Below the pieces are notes generated by a model. The model saw only the letters and a program-made list of their open reading frames with translations, was not told the DNA's origin and ran no database searches. This document shows, piece after piece, positions 17,216 to 26,259 of a stretch of DNA of 64,000 nucleotides. Source of the stretch: Bacteroidaceae bacterium (GTDB lineage Bacteria > Bacteroidota > Bacteroidia > Bacteroidales > Bacteroidaceae); contig JAFQEZ010000095.1 in NCBI GenBank assembly GCA_017398805.1, forward strand, positions 1 to 64,000. Direction: 5' to 3'. The translations under genes were made by a program, and so were the position numbers. Position 1 is the first letter of the stretch; each line of letters begins with the position of its first letter.

Positions 17216-18151
17216 ATGAACGATACAAAATGCTTGGTTATCGGTTCCGGCCCTGCCGGTTATACAGCTGCGATTTATGCATCGCGTGCCAATCTTTCGC
17301 CGATACTTATTGAGGGTCTTCAGCCGGGTGGTCAGTTGACCCAGACAACAGTGATTGAGAATTTCCCGGGCTTTCCTCATGGGATTACCGGCCCGGAGTT
17401 GATGGACAATATGCGTCAGCAGGCAGTGAATGTGGGTGCCGATGTGCGTCCGGGAAATGTCGTGGAGGTTGATTTTGAAGAAACTCCATACAAGGTCACG
17501 CTTGACGACGGTAGTGTTATAAAGGCAGACAGTGTAATTGTCGCTACCGGTGCTGCTGCAAAATACCTCGGTTTACCCGATGAAATCAAATATCAGGGCA
17601 TGGGTGTGAGTGCATGTGCTACATGTGACGGCTTTTTCTATCGCAAGAAGGTTGTTGCTGTAGTAGGTGGCGGTGATACCGCATGCGAAGAGGCGAACTA
17701 TCTGGCATCGCTTGCAGCAAAGGTGTACCTTATTGTACGTAAGCCTTATTTGCGTGCATCGAAGGCTATGCAGGACCGTACGCTTGCCAATCCAAAGATC
17801 GAAGTGCTTTTTGAGCATAATACCGAAGGACTTTTCGGTGATAATGGAGTAGAGGGCGCGCATGTTGTCTATCGTAAAGGCGAGGCCGATGAAAAGCGTT
17901 ACGATATCGCTATTGACGGTTTCTTCCTCGCTATTGGTCACAAGCCTAACAGCGATGTCTTCAAGAAATACCTGAAGACTGATGAGACGGGATATTTTGT
18001 TCCTGTAGATGCAAGCGGTGTCAAGACTGTTGTTCCCGGTGTGTTTGTTGCCGGTGACGTTGCCGATCCTCATTACCGTCAGGCAATCAATGCTGCAGCA
18101 AGCGGATGTCGTGCCGCAATGGAGGCAGAGCGTTACTTGTCTAACAAGTAA
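17216..18151 (+). CDS. trxB: Thioredoxin-disulfide reductase
   Basis: This 311-residue flavoprotein uses NADPH to reduce thioredoxin. The FAD site is IGSGPAGYTAAIYAS, the redox-active dithiol is CATCDGFFY, the NADPH site is VVGGGDTACEEA, and VFVAGDVADPHYRQAINAA near the end contacts FAD. The length is standard for the low-molecular-weight class. A strong terminator follows, closing the ftsK-lolA-trxB unit. Confidence 0.95.
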   Translation: MNDTKCLVIGSGPAGYTAAIYASRANLSPILIEGLQPGGQLTQTTVIENFPGFPHGITGPELMDNMRQQAVNVGADVRPGNVVEVDFEETPYKVTLDDGSVIKADSVIVATGAAAKYLGLPDEIKYQGMGVSACATCDGFFYRKKVVAVVGGGDTACEEANYLASLAAKVYLIVRKPYLRASKAMQDRTLANPKIEVLFEHNTEGLFGDNGVEGAHVVYRKGEADEKRYDIAIDGFFLAIGHKPNSDVFKKYLKTDETGYFVPVDASGVKTVVPGVFVAGDVADPHYRQAINAAASGCRAAMEAERYLSNK

Positions 18152-18166
18152 GATGGCAAAATTATA

Positions 18167-18206
18167 CAGCAAGAGCCTTGCCGATTACTCCGCAAGGCTC
18201 TTGCTG
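18167..18206 (+). terminator. Terminator after trxB
   Basis: CAGCAAGAGCCTTGC and GCAAGGCTCTTGCTG form a perfect 15-bp stem around a 10-nt loop, 15 bp after the trxB stop. Confidence 0.85.
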
Positions 18207-18276
18207 TTGCAATATCACTGTTGCAATATCTGGTAAAATATTTGCAGAAAAGTTTCACTGAATGAAAAAACTTTGC

Positions 18277-18284
18277 TATCTTTG
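18277..18284 (+). promoter_or_regulatory. -7 box of the rplU-rpmA promoter
   Basis: TATCTTTG matches TAnnTTTG perfectly. It gives an rplU leader of about 80 nt, long enough for a regulatory structure, though I cannot define one with confidence. Confidence 0.65.
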
Positions 18285-18371
18285 CACCCGATTTAGTCCG
18301 TAGGGGTTGGAGAAGACGTCCTCACGAAGAGAGCGCACCTCGCGGAATTCACAATAAAAGCGATTAATTAA

Positions 18372-18761
18372 ATGTACGCAATTGTTGAGATTAACGGACA
18401 GCAGTTCAAGGCTGAGGCTGGCAAGAAGCTGTTCGTGCACCACATCAAGGGTGCTCAGAACGACACAACAGTGGAGTTTGACCGCGTGTTGCTGTTGGAT
18501 AAGGAAGGTGCTGTAACAGTAGGTGCTCCTACAGTAGAAGGTGCTAAGGTAGTATGCTATATCGGCAATGTTCGTGAGCAGAAGATCGTTCGCAAGTCTA
18601 AGGACGGCCAGAACATCGTGACAACACGCACTATCGACCCTACTTTGGTTAAGGGTGACAAGGTGCTCGTGTTCCACAAGCGTCGCCGCAAAGGTTACCG
18701 CAAGCTTAACGGTCACCGTCAGCAGTTCACAGAGTTGGTAGTAAAGGAAATTATCGGTTAA
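18372..18761 (+). CDS. rplU: 50S ribosomal protein L21
   Basis: This 129-residue protein starts [20 protein letters not shown] and ends with the basic [20 protein letters not shown] signature of L21, a 23S rRNA-binding protein of the large subunit. A C-terminal extension (VVKEIIG) is short. It forms the usual pair with rpmA 19 bp downstream. Confidence 0.97.
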   Translation: MYAIVEINGQQFKAEAGKKLFVHHIKGAQNDTTVEFDRVLLLDKEGAVTVGAPTVEGAKVVCYIGNVREQKIVRKSKDGQNIVTTRTIDPTLVKGDKVLVFHKRRRKGYRKLNGHRQQFTELVVKEIIG

Positions 18762-18780
18762 TTTTTAAAGTTTAAGTATT

Positions 18781-19047
18781 ATGGCACATAAAAAAGGTGT
18801 TGGTAGTTCTAAGAACGGCCGTGAGTCAGCAAGCCAGAGACTTGGTGTTAAAATCTGGGGTGGCCAGGCATGTAAAGCCGGTAATATCATCGTACGTCAG
18901 CGTGGTACAGTTCACAATCCCGGTGCAAACATCGGTATGGGTAGCGACCACACTCTCTACGCTTTGGTTGACGGTATCGTAATGTTCAAGCGTGGCAAGA
19001 ATGACAAGAGCTACGTTTCAGTTACTCCATTTGCTGAGAACAACTGA
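18781..19047 (+). CDS. rpmA: 50S ribosomal protein L27
   Basis: This 88-residue protein begins [22 protein letters not shown]. Its flexible N-terminus reaches the peptidyl transferase centre. The [21 protein letters not shown] signature is intact. There is no cleavable N-terminal extension of the kind seen in Firmicutes. A strong terminator follows. Confidence 0.97.
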   Translation: MAHKKGVGSSKNGRESASQRLGVKIWGGQACKAGNIIVRQRGTVHNPGANIGMGSDHTLYALVDGIVMFKRGKNDKSYVSVTPFAENN

Positions 19048-19068
19048 TAAATTCTTGTCCAAAGTTCT

Positions 19069-19098
19069 AAAGGCAACTCTTGTGAGTTGCCTTTTTTG
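19069..19098 (+). terminator. Terminator after rpmA
   Basis: AAAGGCAACTC and GAGTTGCCTTT pair around TTGT, followed by a T-run. It is a classical rho-independent terminator. Confidence 0.92.
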
Positions 19099-19193
19099 TT
19101 TTCTGTTCAATGAGTGCTGCGGCGAGTATGGCATCTGTAACCCTCTTTTTAACATTTGTCTTTCGGTTATGTAACTTTTTTGCCATTATGCTA

Positions 19194-19222
19194 TTGATTA
19201 ATAAAAATTAGTTGTACTTTTG
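19194..19222 (+). promoter_or_regulatory. Promoter of serS
   Basis: TTG (19194-19196), an 18-bp spacer and TACTTTTG (19215-19222) fit the Bacteroidetes consensus, about 55 bp before the serS ATG. Confidence 0.65.
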
Positions 19223-19277
19223 TAATTATTGCCTCGCAGCAATGATTGATTGGACAATTACTAAAAACTGATATAAC

Positions 19278-20552
19278 ATGCTAACACTAAAACAAATCAG
19301 CCAGGAGACCGATAAGGTCCTAAAGGGCTTGGAGAAAAAGCATTTCAAGAATGCTAAAGAGACTATTGAGAAGGTACTTGAACTTGACAAGGCACGCCGT
19401 GCTGCTCAGCAGGAACTTGACAATGTGCTTGCACAGAATAAGCAGCTTGCCGCAAAGGTAGGTCAGTTGATGAAGTCGCAGGCTATTGATGAGGCTAATG
19501 CCGTTAAAGCAGAGGTTGCCGTTCTCAAGACTAAAGCAGCGGAATTGCAGGCGAAGATGGATGCTGCAGCCGATGAACTCCAGCAAGTTCTTTATACTAT
19601 TCCTAATATTCCTTATGACGAGGTGCCCGAGGGTGTTGCTGCCGAGGATAATGTGGTTGAAAAGACCGGCGGTACCGAAACCGTTCTTCCTGCAAATGCT
19701 CTTCCTCACTGGGAACTCGCAAAGAAATATGACCTTATTGACTTTGACCTTGGTGTGAAGATTACCGGTGCAGGTTTTCCTGTATACAAGGGCAAGGGTG
19801 CGCAACTCCAGCGCGCGCTCATCAACTTCTTCCTCGATGAGGCACGTAAGGCAGGCTATGTAGAGATTATGCCTCCTACAGTAGTGAATGCTGCATCGGG
19901 TTACGGTACAGGCCAGCTTCCCGATAAGGAGGGGCAGATGTATCACTGCGACCTTGATGACCTCTATCTCATCCCTACAGCGGAGGTTCCTGTGACAAAT
20001 ATTTACCGTGATGTTATCCTTGATGAGAAGCAGCTTCCAATCAAGAACTGTGCTTATACTCAGTGCTTCCGTCGTGAGGCAGGTTCTTACGGTAAGGATG
20101 TACGCGGACTTAACCGCTTGCACGAGTTCTCAAAGGTGGAAATTGTCCGCATCGACACTCCCGAGCACAGTAAGGAGTCACACAAAGAGATGCTTGAGCA
20201 CGTTGAGGGTCTTCTCAAGAAACTCGAGCTTCCTTACCGCATCCTCCGTCTTTGCGGCGGTGATATGAGCTTTACCGCAGCGCTATGCTTCGACTTTGAG
20301 GTATATTCAGAGGCTCAGCAGCGTTGGCTCGAGGTTTCTTCTGTATCTAACTTTGACAGCTACCAGGCTAACCGCCTCAAGTGCCGTTATCGTAATGCCG
20401 ACAAGAAGACAGAACTTTGCCACACTCTCAATGGCTCGGCTCTCGCTCTCCCACGCATAGTTGCGGCTCTCCTTGAGAATAACCAGACTCCCGAGGGTAT
20501 TCGTATACCGAAGGCGTTGGTGCCGTATTGTGGTTTTGAAATCATAGACTAA
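19278..20552 (+). CDS. serS: Seryl-tRNA synthetase
   Basis: This 424-residue class II synthetase charges tRNA-Ser. Residues of about 30-105 form the antiparallel coiled-coil arm that grips the long variable arm of tRNA-Ser. The catalytic core shows motif 2 (CFRREAGSYGKDVRGLNRLH) and motif 3 (LNGSALALPRIVAALLENNQ). The length is normal. It is transcribed from its own promoter after the rpmA terminator. Confidence 0.96.
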   Translation: MLTLKQISQETDKVLKGLEKKHFKNAKETIEKVLELDKARRAAQQELDNVLAQNKQLAAKVGQLMKSQAIDEANAVKAEVAVLKTKAAELQAKMDAAADELQQVLYTIPNIPYDEVPEGVAAEDNVVEKTGGTETVLPANALPHWELAKKYDLIDFDLGVKITGAGFPVYKGKGAQLQRALINFFLDEARKAGYVEIMPPTVVNAASGYGTGQLPDKEGQMYHCDLDDLYLIPTAEVPVTNIYRDVILDEKQLPIKNCAYTQCFRREAGSYGKDVRGLNRLHEFSKVEIVRIDTPEHSKESHKEMLEHVEGLLKKLELPYRILRLCGGDMSFTAALCFDFEVYSEAQQRWLEVSSVSNFDSYQANRLKCRYRNADKKTELCHTLNGSALALPRIVAALLENNQTPEGIRIPKALVPYCGFEIID

Positions 20553-20871
20553 AATAAAGTTTTCAAAAAAGGCATCTGCTGCGTTACGCTCATTTTTGTA
20601 AATGGTCATTTAGGTTCACTAAACTTCCATTTCCAAAAACTTCGCAAGCCTTGCTTTCAGCGAGCCTTTTCTGCGCTCGCTGTAAAACGTTAAAGTAAAC
20701 TTTACGTTTAGCTCGCTTGGCGTAAGCCTTGCATCTGCACTTTTTATAGAACTTTATAATTAAATAGGGAAAAGGTACCTACTGCGTTACGCGGTAAGGC
20801 GTAATGAACTTTTAAAAAGATTGTGGTGCTGTTGCGTTACACAATAACTTTAATAGACTAAAACATTAACT
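20553..20871. other. 319-bp intergenic region without a gene
   Basis: No supported gene. The stretch contains repeated CTGCGTTACGC-like words (near 20577, 20779 and 20831) and several GCAAGCC/GCTCGC words that may form weak hairpins. I see no clear terminator for serS and only a weak -7-like TAACTTTA (around 20844) before the next gene. Confidence 0.5.
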
Positions 20872-23160
20872 ATGTTCAAGATAGTTTCAAAAGAGCAGTT
20901 TTCGGAAAAGGTTTTCCGTCTGCGTGTAGAGGCTCCGCTTATTGCTAAAGCATACAGAGCCGGTAACTTCGTGATTCTTCGTGTCGGTGAAAAAGGTGAG
21001 CGTATTCCGCTTACCATTGCTCATGCCGATCCCGAAAAGGGACTCATCACTTTGGTTATTCAGAAGGTTGGCTTGAGTTCAAGCCGTGTATGTGACCTCA
21101 ACGAGGGTGATTATATCACTGATGTGGTAGGTCCGCTCGGTCAGGCTACCCACATCGAGAACTTCGGTACTGTCGTATGTGCCGGTGGTGGTGTGGGCGT
21201 TGCTCCGATGTTGCCTATCGCAACTGCATTGAAGAAGGCCGGAAACCGTGTGATTTCGGTTCTTGCAGGCCGCTCAAAAGACCTTATCATCCTTGAGAAA
21301 GAGGTGCGTGAGGTTTCTGATGAGGTAATCATCATGACTGATGACGGTTCATACGGTGACAAGGGCTTGGTTACCGAGGGCATCGAGCGCGTAATCAAAC
21401 GTGAAAAGGTAGACCACTGTGTGGCTATAGGTCCTGCAATAATGATGAAGTTTGTGTGCAAGCTTACAAAGCAGTATGAGATTCCTACGGTTGTTTCGCT
21501 GAACACTATTATGGTGGACGGTACCGGCATGTGCGGTGCTTGCCGCGTGACGGTAGGCGGAAAGACAAAGTTTGTTTGTGTCGACGGTCCTGAATTTGAC
21601 GGTCATCAGGTTGACTTTGACGGCATGATGCAGCGTCTCGGTTCTTTCAAGGCCGAGGAAACCCATGAACTTGAGAAGTTGGAGGCTGTAGAGTGTGCAA
21701 GCGAGTTCGATGATTTGACAAACCGCGATGCAGCATGGCGCGTTGAACTGCGTAACAAGATGAAACCCAAGGAGCGCACTGCAATAGAGCGCTGTCCGAT
21801 GCCGGAACTTGAACCTGCTTACCGTGCGACAAAGTTGCGTGAGGAGGTGAATACCGGATTTACAAAGGAGATGGCACTTGTTGAGGCGCAGCGTTGTCTC
21901 GATTGTCCGAAACCGGCTTGTATGGAGGGTTGTCCCGTAAGCATCAAGATACCTTCATTCATTAAGAATATTGAGCGCGGCGAGTTTGTAAAGGCTGCCC
22001 AGGTGCTCAAGATGACAAGCTCATTGCCTGCTGTCTGTGGTCGTGTATGCCCACAGGAAAAACAGTGCGAGAGTCAGTGTATCCATCTGAAGATGGGCCA
22101 CAAGGCTGTGGCTATCGGTGCTCTTGAACGTTTTGCTGCAGATTATGCACGTGAGAGCGGTGAGATGCCTGCTCCACAGGTTGCTGCCTCAAACGGCAAG
22201 AAGGTGGCTGTGGTAGGTTCAGGCCCTGCCGGTCTTTCGTTTGCCGGTGATATGGCAAAACTGGGCTATTCGGTGACTGTGTTCGAGGCTCTGCATGAGA
22301 TTGGCGGTGTGCTCAAGTATGGTATCCCAGAGTTCCGTTTGCCGAACTCCATTGTGGAGCATGAAATCGAGAACTTGCGTACAATGGGTGTGGAGTTCGT
22401 TAAGGACTGCGTTGTGGGCAAGACAATATCTATTGCCCAGTTACAGGATGATGGTTATCAGGGTGTATTTGTGGCATCGGGTGCCGGCTTGCCTAACTTC
22501 ATGAATATCCCTGGTGAGAACTCAATCAATATCCTCTCTTCCAATGAGTATCTTACACGCGTGAACCTTATGGATGCTTCAAATCCTGAAACAGATACAC
22601 CAATGCACATTGGCAAGCGTGTGGCTGTCATCGGTGGCGGTAATACTGCAATGGACTCTGTACGTACTGCTCTTCGCCTTGGTGCGGAGAAGGCGATGAT
22701 AATCTATCGTCGTAGTGAGGCTGAGATGCCTGCACGCCTTGAGGAGGTTAAGCATGCGAAGGAAGAGGGTGTCGAGTTTCTTACTCTGCATAATCCCATT
22801 GAGTATATTGCCGATGAGAAGGGTTGTGTAAAGCAGATTGTATTGCAGAAGATGGAACTTGGCGAGCCTGATGCTTCGGGTCGCCGTTCACCGGTGCCCA
22901 TTGAAGGTGCAATAGAGACTATAGATATTGATATGGCAGTAGTATCTGTTGGTGTTGCTCCTAATCCTCTTGTGCCTACATCGGTAGAGGGTCTTGAACT
23001 CGGTCGCAAGAATACGATTGCGGTTAATGAGAATATGCAGTCTTCAATACCGTTCATATATGCAGGCGGTGACATCGTGCGTGGCGGTGCTACTGTAATC
23101 CTTGCCATGGGTGACGGACGTCGTGCGGCTGCAGCAATGCATGAACAGTTGAACAAGTGA
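20872..23160 (+). CDS. Fused ferredoxin-NADP+ reductase (PyrK/NfnA-like) and GltA-like NADPH oxidoreductase
   Basis: This 762-residue protein joins two flavoprotein modules. Residues of about 1-275 resemble sulfide dehydrogenase/PyrK-type reductases: an FAD barrel, an NAD-binding GGGVGVAPMLP motif, and the [2Fe-2S] loop GTGMCGACRVTV. Residues of about 290-762 resemble the glutamate synthase small subunit (GltD/GltA-like): an N-terminal cysteine cluster (CLDCPKPACMEGCPV), FAD motif VVGSGPAGLSFAG and NADPH motif VIGGGNTAMDSVRTA. This equals NfnA+NfnB in one chain, suggesting NADH- and ferredoxin-linked NADP+ reduction. The physiological electron donors are inferred. Confidence 0.85.
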   Translation: MFKIVSKEQFSEKVFRLRVEAPLIAKAYRAGNFVILRVGEKGERIPLTIAHADPEKGLITLVIQKVGLSSSRVCDLNEGDYITDVVGPLGQATHIENFGTVVCAGGGVGVAPMLPIATALKKAGNRVISVLAGRSKDLIILEKEVREVSDEVIIMTDDGSYGDKGLVTEGIERVIKREKVDHCVAIGPAIMMKFVCKLTKQYEIPTVVSLNTIMVDGTGMCGACRVTVGGKTKFVCVDGPEFDGHQVDFDGMMQRLGSFKAEETHELEKLEAVECASEFDDLTNRDAAWRVELRNKMKPKERTAIERCPMPELEPAYRATKLREEVNTGFTKEMALVEAQRCLDCPKPACMEGCPVSIKIPSFIKNIERGEFVKAAQVLKMTSSLPAVCGRVCPQEKQCESQCIHLKMGHKAVAIGALERFAADYARESGEMPAPQVAASNGKKVAVVGSGPAGLSFAGDMAKLGYSVTVFEALHEIGGVLKYGIPEFRLPNSIVEHEIENLRTMGVEFVKDCVVGKTISIAQLQDDGYQGVFVASGAGLPNFMNIPGENSINILSSNEYLTRVNLMDASNPETDTPMHIGKRVAVIGGGNTAMDSVRTALRLGAEKAMIIYRRSEAEMPARLEEVKHAKEEGVEFLTLHNPIEYIADEKGCVKQIVLQKMELGEPDASGRRSPVPIEGAIETIDIDMAVVSVGVAPNPLVPTSVEGLELGRKNTIAVNENMQSSIPFIYAGGDIVRGGATVILAMGDGRRAAAAMHEQLNK

Positions 23161-23171
23161 CAATCGGTTTT

Positions 23172-24647
23172 ATGAAAAAGTTATTTTTGTTATTGATTTT
23201 CTCTACAGTCCTGACGGCTTGTGGCGGTTCTGGCAATGAATCGTCATCCAAGGATGATACAGGTAATACAGGATATGATGAGAATGCCGTTTATCCCGAT
23301 ACTATCGCGGATAATGTCCTCGAGGCGCTTGCCCGGAAATATGATTATTTTTCAACAAATAGATATTCAGAGGGTATGCTTCCTGTAAGCAGAGATGGCA
23401 AATGGGGATTTGTAGATTATAAGGGGAATCTTCTTGTAGATTGTATTTACAGTTCTGTCGAGTCGTTTAACGAGGGCATGGCCGAGGTTACAATTGAGAA
23501 GGATTATTATAAATATTACGGGTTTGTCAACAGACGCGGAAGGGAGATCGTTCCGTGCAAGTACAGGAGTGCGGAACCCTTCAATAACGGCTTGGCAAAA
23601 GTAGGTGGTGAAAATAATTCTTACGGACTTGTTGACAAGAGTGGCAATGAGGTGGCGGCATGTATATATAATAGCATAAACATACTTGATAATGGTATGT
23701 TTCTTGTAGGGCAAGGCCAATATTATAGTGCAAGATACGGATTGCTTGACAATAGAGGAAAAGAGATTGTGCCTTGTAAGTATAGTTCAATAGGTACATT
23801 CAATAGTGGATATGCTGTTGTGCAGGATGAAAAACAGTGTGGTGTTATAGATGCTGCAGGTAATGAGATTGTACCTTGTAAGTATAGTAGCGTCTCTGAT
23901 TTTCAGAATGGTGTCGCTGTGGTTCGCAACGGTGCATCGTATGGTGCGGTCAACACATCCGGGAAAGAGGTGCTGCCATGCAGATACGATTATGTGCAAC
24001 ACCTATGTGATGGATATCTGAAGGTAGGTCTCGGTGACGGCGGATATAGTTTCTACAAGAAGTTCGGTGTGTCTACTGTCGATGGCAAAGAGGTTATTTC
24101 ATGTAAGTTTGATGATATAAAGCTTCTGAACGATACCTTGCTTCGTGTACAGCTGAGCGGAAATGGCGTCAGGTATGGTATGTACAATCTTCGTGGAATA
24201 GAGATTCTTCCTTGTGAATATGAATCGATAAATGAATTTTACAATGGAAAGGCCATCGTCGCGAAACGTGTTGGTTTTGATGCATACTATGGCATTATTG
24301 ATACGGCTGGAGAACAGTTTGTTCCTTGCCAATATTCGTATATCCAGTTTTGCACAGACGGTAAAATCAAAGTAAGGAAGAACGATAAATTTGGATTTCT
24401 GGATAGTCAAGGTAATGAGCTTGTCCCATGTAAGTATTATCGTATAGAGAACTTTTCAGAAGGCTTGGCTAAGGTCTCTTTGTCCGAAGGACTTTTTGAC
24501 GAGTATTTCGGTTATATAAACGAGGCCGGTGATGAGGTCGTTCCGTGCAAGTATTCAAATGCAACAGACTTTAAGGATGGAGTGGCTAAAGTGTTGCTTG
24601 ACGGAGAATGGATATTTATTGATAGAACAGGAAATCGTATCCAGTAA
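23172..24647 (+). CDS. WG-repeat lipoprotein
   Basis: This 491-residue exported lipoprotein has the signal MKKLFLLLIFSTVLTAC, with lipidated cysteine 17. The mature part contains 12 tandem WG-type repeats of about 35-40 residues, each with a core like YGLVDKSGNEV followed by PCKYSS. These repeats are expected to build an extended beta-rich scaffold on the cell surface. No catalytic motif is seen. I start at the signal-peptide methionine; an upstream in-frame ATG (23157) overlaps the preceding stop. It is the last recognisable host gene before the prophage. Confidence 0.85.
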   Translation: MKKLFLLLIFSTVLTACGGSGNESSSKDDTGNTGYDENAVYPDTIADNVLEALARKYDYFSTNRYSEGMLPVSRDGKWGFVDYKGNLLVDCIYSSVESFNEGMAEVTIEKDYYKYYGFVNRRGREIVPCKYRSAEPFNNGLAKVGGENNSYGLVDKSGNEVAACIYNSINILDNGMFLVGQGQYYSARYGLLDNRGKEIVPCKYSSIGTFNSGYAVVQDEKQCGVIDAAGNEIVPCKYSSVSDFQNGVAVVRNGASYGAVNTSGKEVLPCRYDYVQHLCDGYLKVGLGDGGYSFYKKFGVSTVDGKEVISCKFDDIKLLNDTLLRVQLSGNGVRYGMYNLRGIEILPCEYESINEFYNGKAIVAKRVGFDAYYGIIDTAGEQFVPCQYSYIQFCTDGKIKVRKNDKFGFLDSQGNELVPCKYYRIENFSEGLAKVSLSEGLFDEYFGYINEAGDEVVPCKYSNATDFKDGVAKVLLDGEWIFIDRTGNRIQ

Positions 24648-25028
24648 TACTTGAAGATAATAATAAGACAGCAACTATGGGGCGTAAAACGAAGTGATAA
24701 AATAGGGTAGTGTGGATATTGCTCCATTATCTTTGTTATTCAACAAGTTACAAGTAGAGTAGAGGATTGAGGGAATAAAACGAAGCGTTTACATTGGCTT
24801 ACATTTGGTTTACGTCCGAGGGTATCTTCGGGCGTTTTCTTTTGTGGTTTGCTTTACATCGGCTTCCGAATGATCCGGAAAACCAGGGTGGGGGAGTGGT
24901 ATCCAGCTGATGGGGCAACCGGTTGTGCGGCGTGGCGCGTTTTTTCGCCCTGCTTTCAAATAAAATAAATTGCAAAATACTCTATATAATAATTATTTGG
25001 TATATTTGCATAGTTTATTTAATGAATT
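24648..25028. other. Junction region, host-to-prophage boundary not resolved
   Basis: No gene is supported. The stretch contains spaced TTACAT/TTTACG words (24789, 24799, 24809 and 24852), a CCGAGGGTATCTTCGGG imperfect hairpin and a TATATTTG promoter box at 25001-25008 facing the next small gene. The prophage end may lie here or anywhere up to the repressor gene. Confidence 0.5.
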
Positions 25029-25247
25029 ATGGCAGAAACAAAGGTTATTTGGGTGCACTTGATTTGGGAGAAGAAGGACTATTTCTTTGGTAGTATATCG
25101 GCGATATATGATGTTTTGACCGAGGAACAGGTTGGTATAACGAAAAGCAGCTTGCTGCACGCCGGAATGCGTAACGGCAGCAGCCATCTGACAAAGCGAG
25201 CTCTTATAAAGCAATCGCGCTTAATTCGCTCTAAAAGGGGCGTTTAG
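25029..25247 (+). CDS. Small protein of unknown function near the prophage left end
   Basis: This 72-residue protein begins MAETKVIWVHLIWEKKDYFF and ends strongly basic (KRALIKQSRLIRSKRGV). A perfect TATATTTG box lies 20 bp upstream, so the mRNA would have almost no leader. The first half is beta-rich and the second half could be a DNA- or RNA-binding helix pair. I cannot name it or say whether it is host or phage. Intact promoter and frame support a real gene. Confidence 0.6.
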   Translation: MAETKVIWVHLIWEKKDYFFGSISAIYDVLTEEQVGITKSSLLHAGMRNGSSHLTKRALIKQSRLIRSKRGV

Positions 25248-25746
25248 GGCGGTTTTGTACTATTGTTGGATAGATGTAAGGCTGACGGCTTTTGATTGTC
25301 TTAGAATGTCTTTTTAGCGGCGTTTTAATGTCGCTGTTGTGTGTGGGTGCTGATTGCACCCTTTTTTTGTGCGTTTTTGCGCCTATTTTGATTTAGGGTT
25401 ACATTTAGGGTTACATATTAGGGTTACATTTTTGACGAGTTTAGGGTTACATTTAGGGTTACATTTTTGATTTTAGGGGGGGTGAAACGGATAGGGAAAT
25501 GCACTTTGCACCCTTATTTTTGGCTGTTTTTCGGGTTATAATGGTAGGAAAATGCACCGCAAAGTGGTGTTTACTCCTTATTTATATAATTGCAAAGTGC
25601 CTGAATTATAGCGTTTTCCTTGTCTTTATACCTGTTTTTGCTCGCTTTTTCGTGTGTGTGGCGCTTTTATGTATTCTCGCGTGGATATACGTGTTGAACG
25701 TGTGGTTATTTATGTTGATGCCGGCAGTAGATGACTTTCAAATGTT
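25248..25746. other. Repeat-rich left-end regulatory region of the prophage
   Basis: No supported gene lies in these 499 bp. It holds five copies of TTAGGGTTACAT (25393-25464) and three GCAAAGTG cores, one inverted (25501-25509, 25559-25566, 25592-25600). Low GC and short repeated words suggest a protein-binding region such as a transposase end or enhancer. A hydrophobic open frame from 25499 is antisense to the repressor at its 3' half and is not supported. Confidence 0.6.
25393..25464. repeat. Five copies of TTAGGGTTACAT, candidate transposase-binding sites
   Basis: Exact 12-mers start at 25393, 25405, 25418, 25441 and 25453 (spacings 12, 13, 23, 12). They are all in one orientation and are grouped 3+2; each group ends with ACATTTTTGA. 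The location beside the repressor fits the L1-L3 end sites or the internal enhancer of Mu. The function is inferred. Confidence 0.75.
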
Positions 25747-26217
25747 CTACCCGACATTGGCAATGCTGCCATTGGCTGCACCCGAAGCATTTTTTTGCTT
25801 TTCTCTTTCGAGTTGTGCTATGCGTTCCTTTAGTCGTCCAATTTCCTCCGCTTGTTGCGTAATTTGTGCAACTAATCTATCAATAACCTCGCCATGGGCG
25901 GAGATGTCCACTTGTTTTGTTGAGTTTTTTTCGTTATCTTCGTTAAGTGCTGATGGAATATTTTGAGGTGCTGTGTATGACTGAGCGCAGTTTGTTTTAA
26001 GCATCTCTCCCCTACCCATAATTAGCCATTCGGAAGATAGATTAGGATATGTGGTTAAAATTTTAACTATCATATCGCCGCCCGGTTGGCTGCATAGGTT
26101 CCTACCTTTGAAATTGCTGTCTGGCAATCCTGTAGCCTGATAAAAATCAGTCTTTTTAATGCCCTCTTTTGCTAAAAAGGTAAAAATTCTTTCTTTTATA
26201 GTTGAAATTCCCTCCAT
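25747..26217 (-). CDS. Phage repressor-like protein (HTH plus coiled coil)
   Basis: This 156-residue protein has an N-terminal helix-turn-helix segment (TKERIFTFL..., KTDFYQATGLPDSNFKG, residues of about 5-60). A linker follows, and residues of about 110-145 form a leucine-heptad coiled coil (RLVAQITQQAEEIGRLKERI) for oligomerisation. It is leftward, opposite to the early operon, which is the place of the Mu c repressor. Its promoter overlaps the early control region around a palindromic operator. It probably maintains lysogeny; a MuA-like transposase end-binding role is not expected. Confidence 0.75.
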   Translation of the reverse strand: MEGISTIKERIFTFLAKEGIKKTDFYQATGLPDSNFKGRNLCSQPGGDMIVKILTTYPNLSSEWLIMGRGEMLKTNCAQSYTAPQNIPSALNEDNEKNSTKQVDISAHGEVIDRLVAQITQQAEEIGRLKERIAQLEREKQKNASGAANGSIANVG

Positions 26218-26245
26218 TTTATTTCTTCGGGTTGAAATTTTGTCT

Positions 26246-26253
26246 TATATTTG
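26246..26253 (+). promoter_or_regulatory. -7 box of the early (lytic) promoter
   Basis: TATATTTG is a perfect TAnnTTTG box 76 bp before the first early gene. Transcription would begin around 26260, inside the palindromic operator. Confidence 0.6.
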
Positions 26254-26259
26254 CATCGT

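Noticed and set aside
25393..25464. Telomere-like repeat or CRISPR
   Set aside because: The 12-mers lack unique spacers and sit in a phage control region. Transposase-end sites are a better fit.
25499..25966. Hydrophobic 155-residue plus-strand reading frame
   Set aside because: Its 3' half is antisense to the repressor gene and the 5' half is low-complexity, AT-rich DNA. The repressor on the other strand has a clear HTH, coiled coil and promoter.
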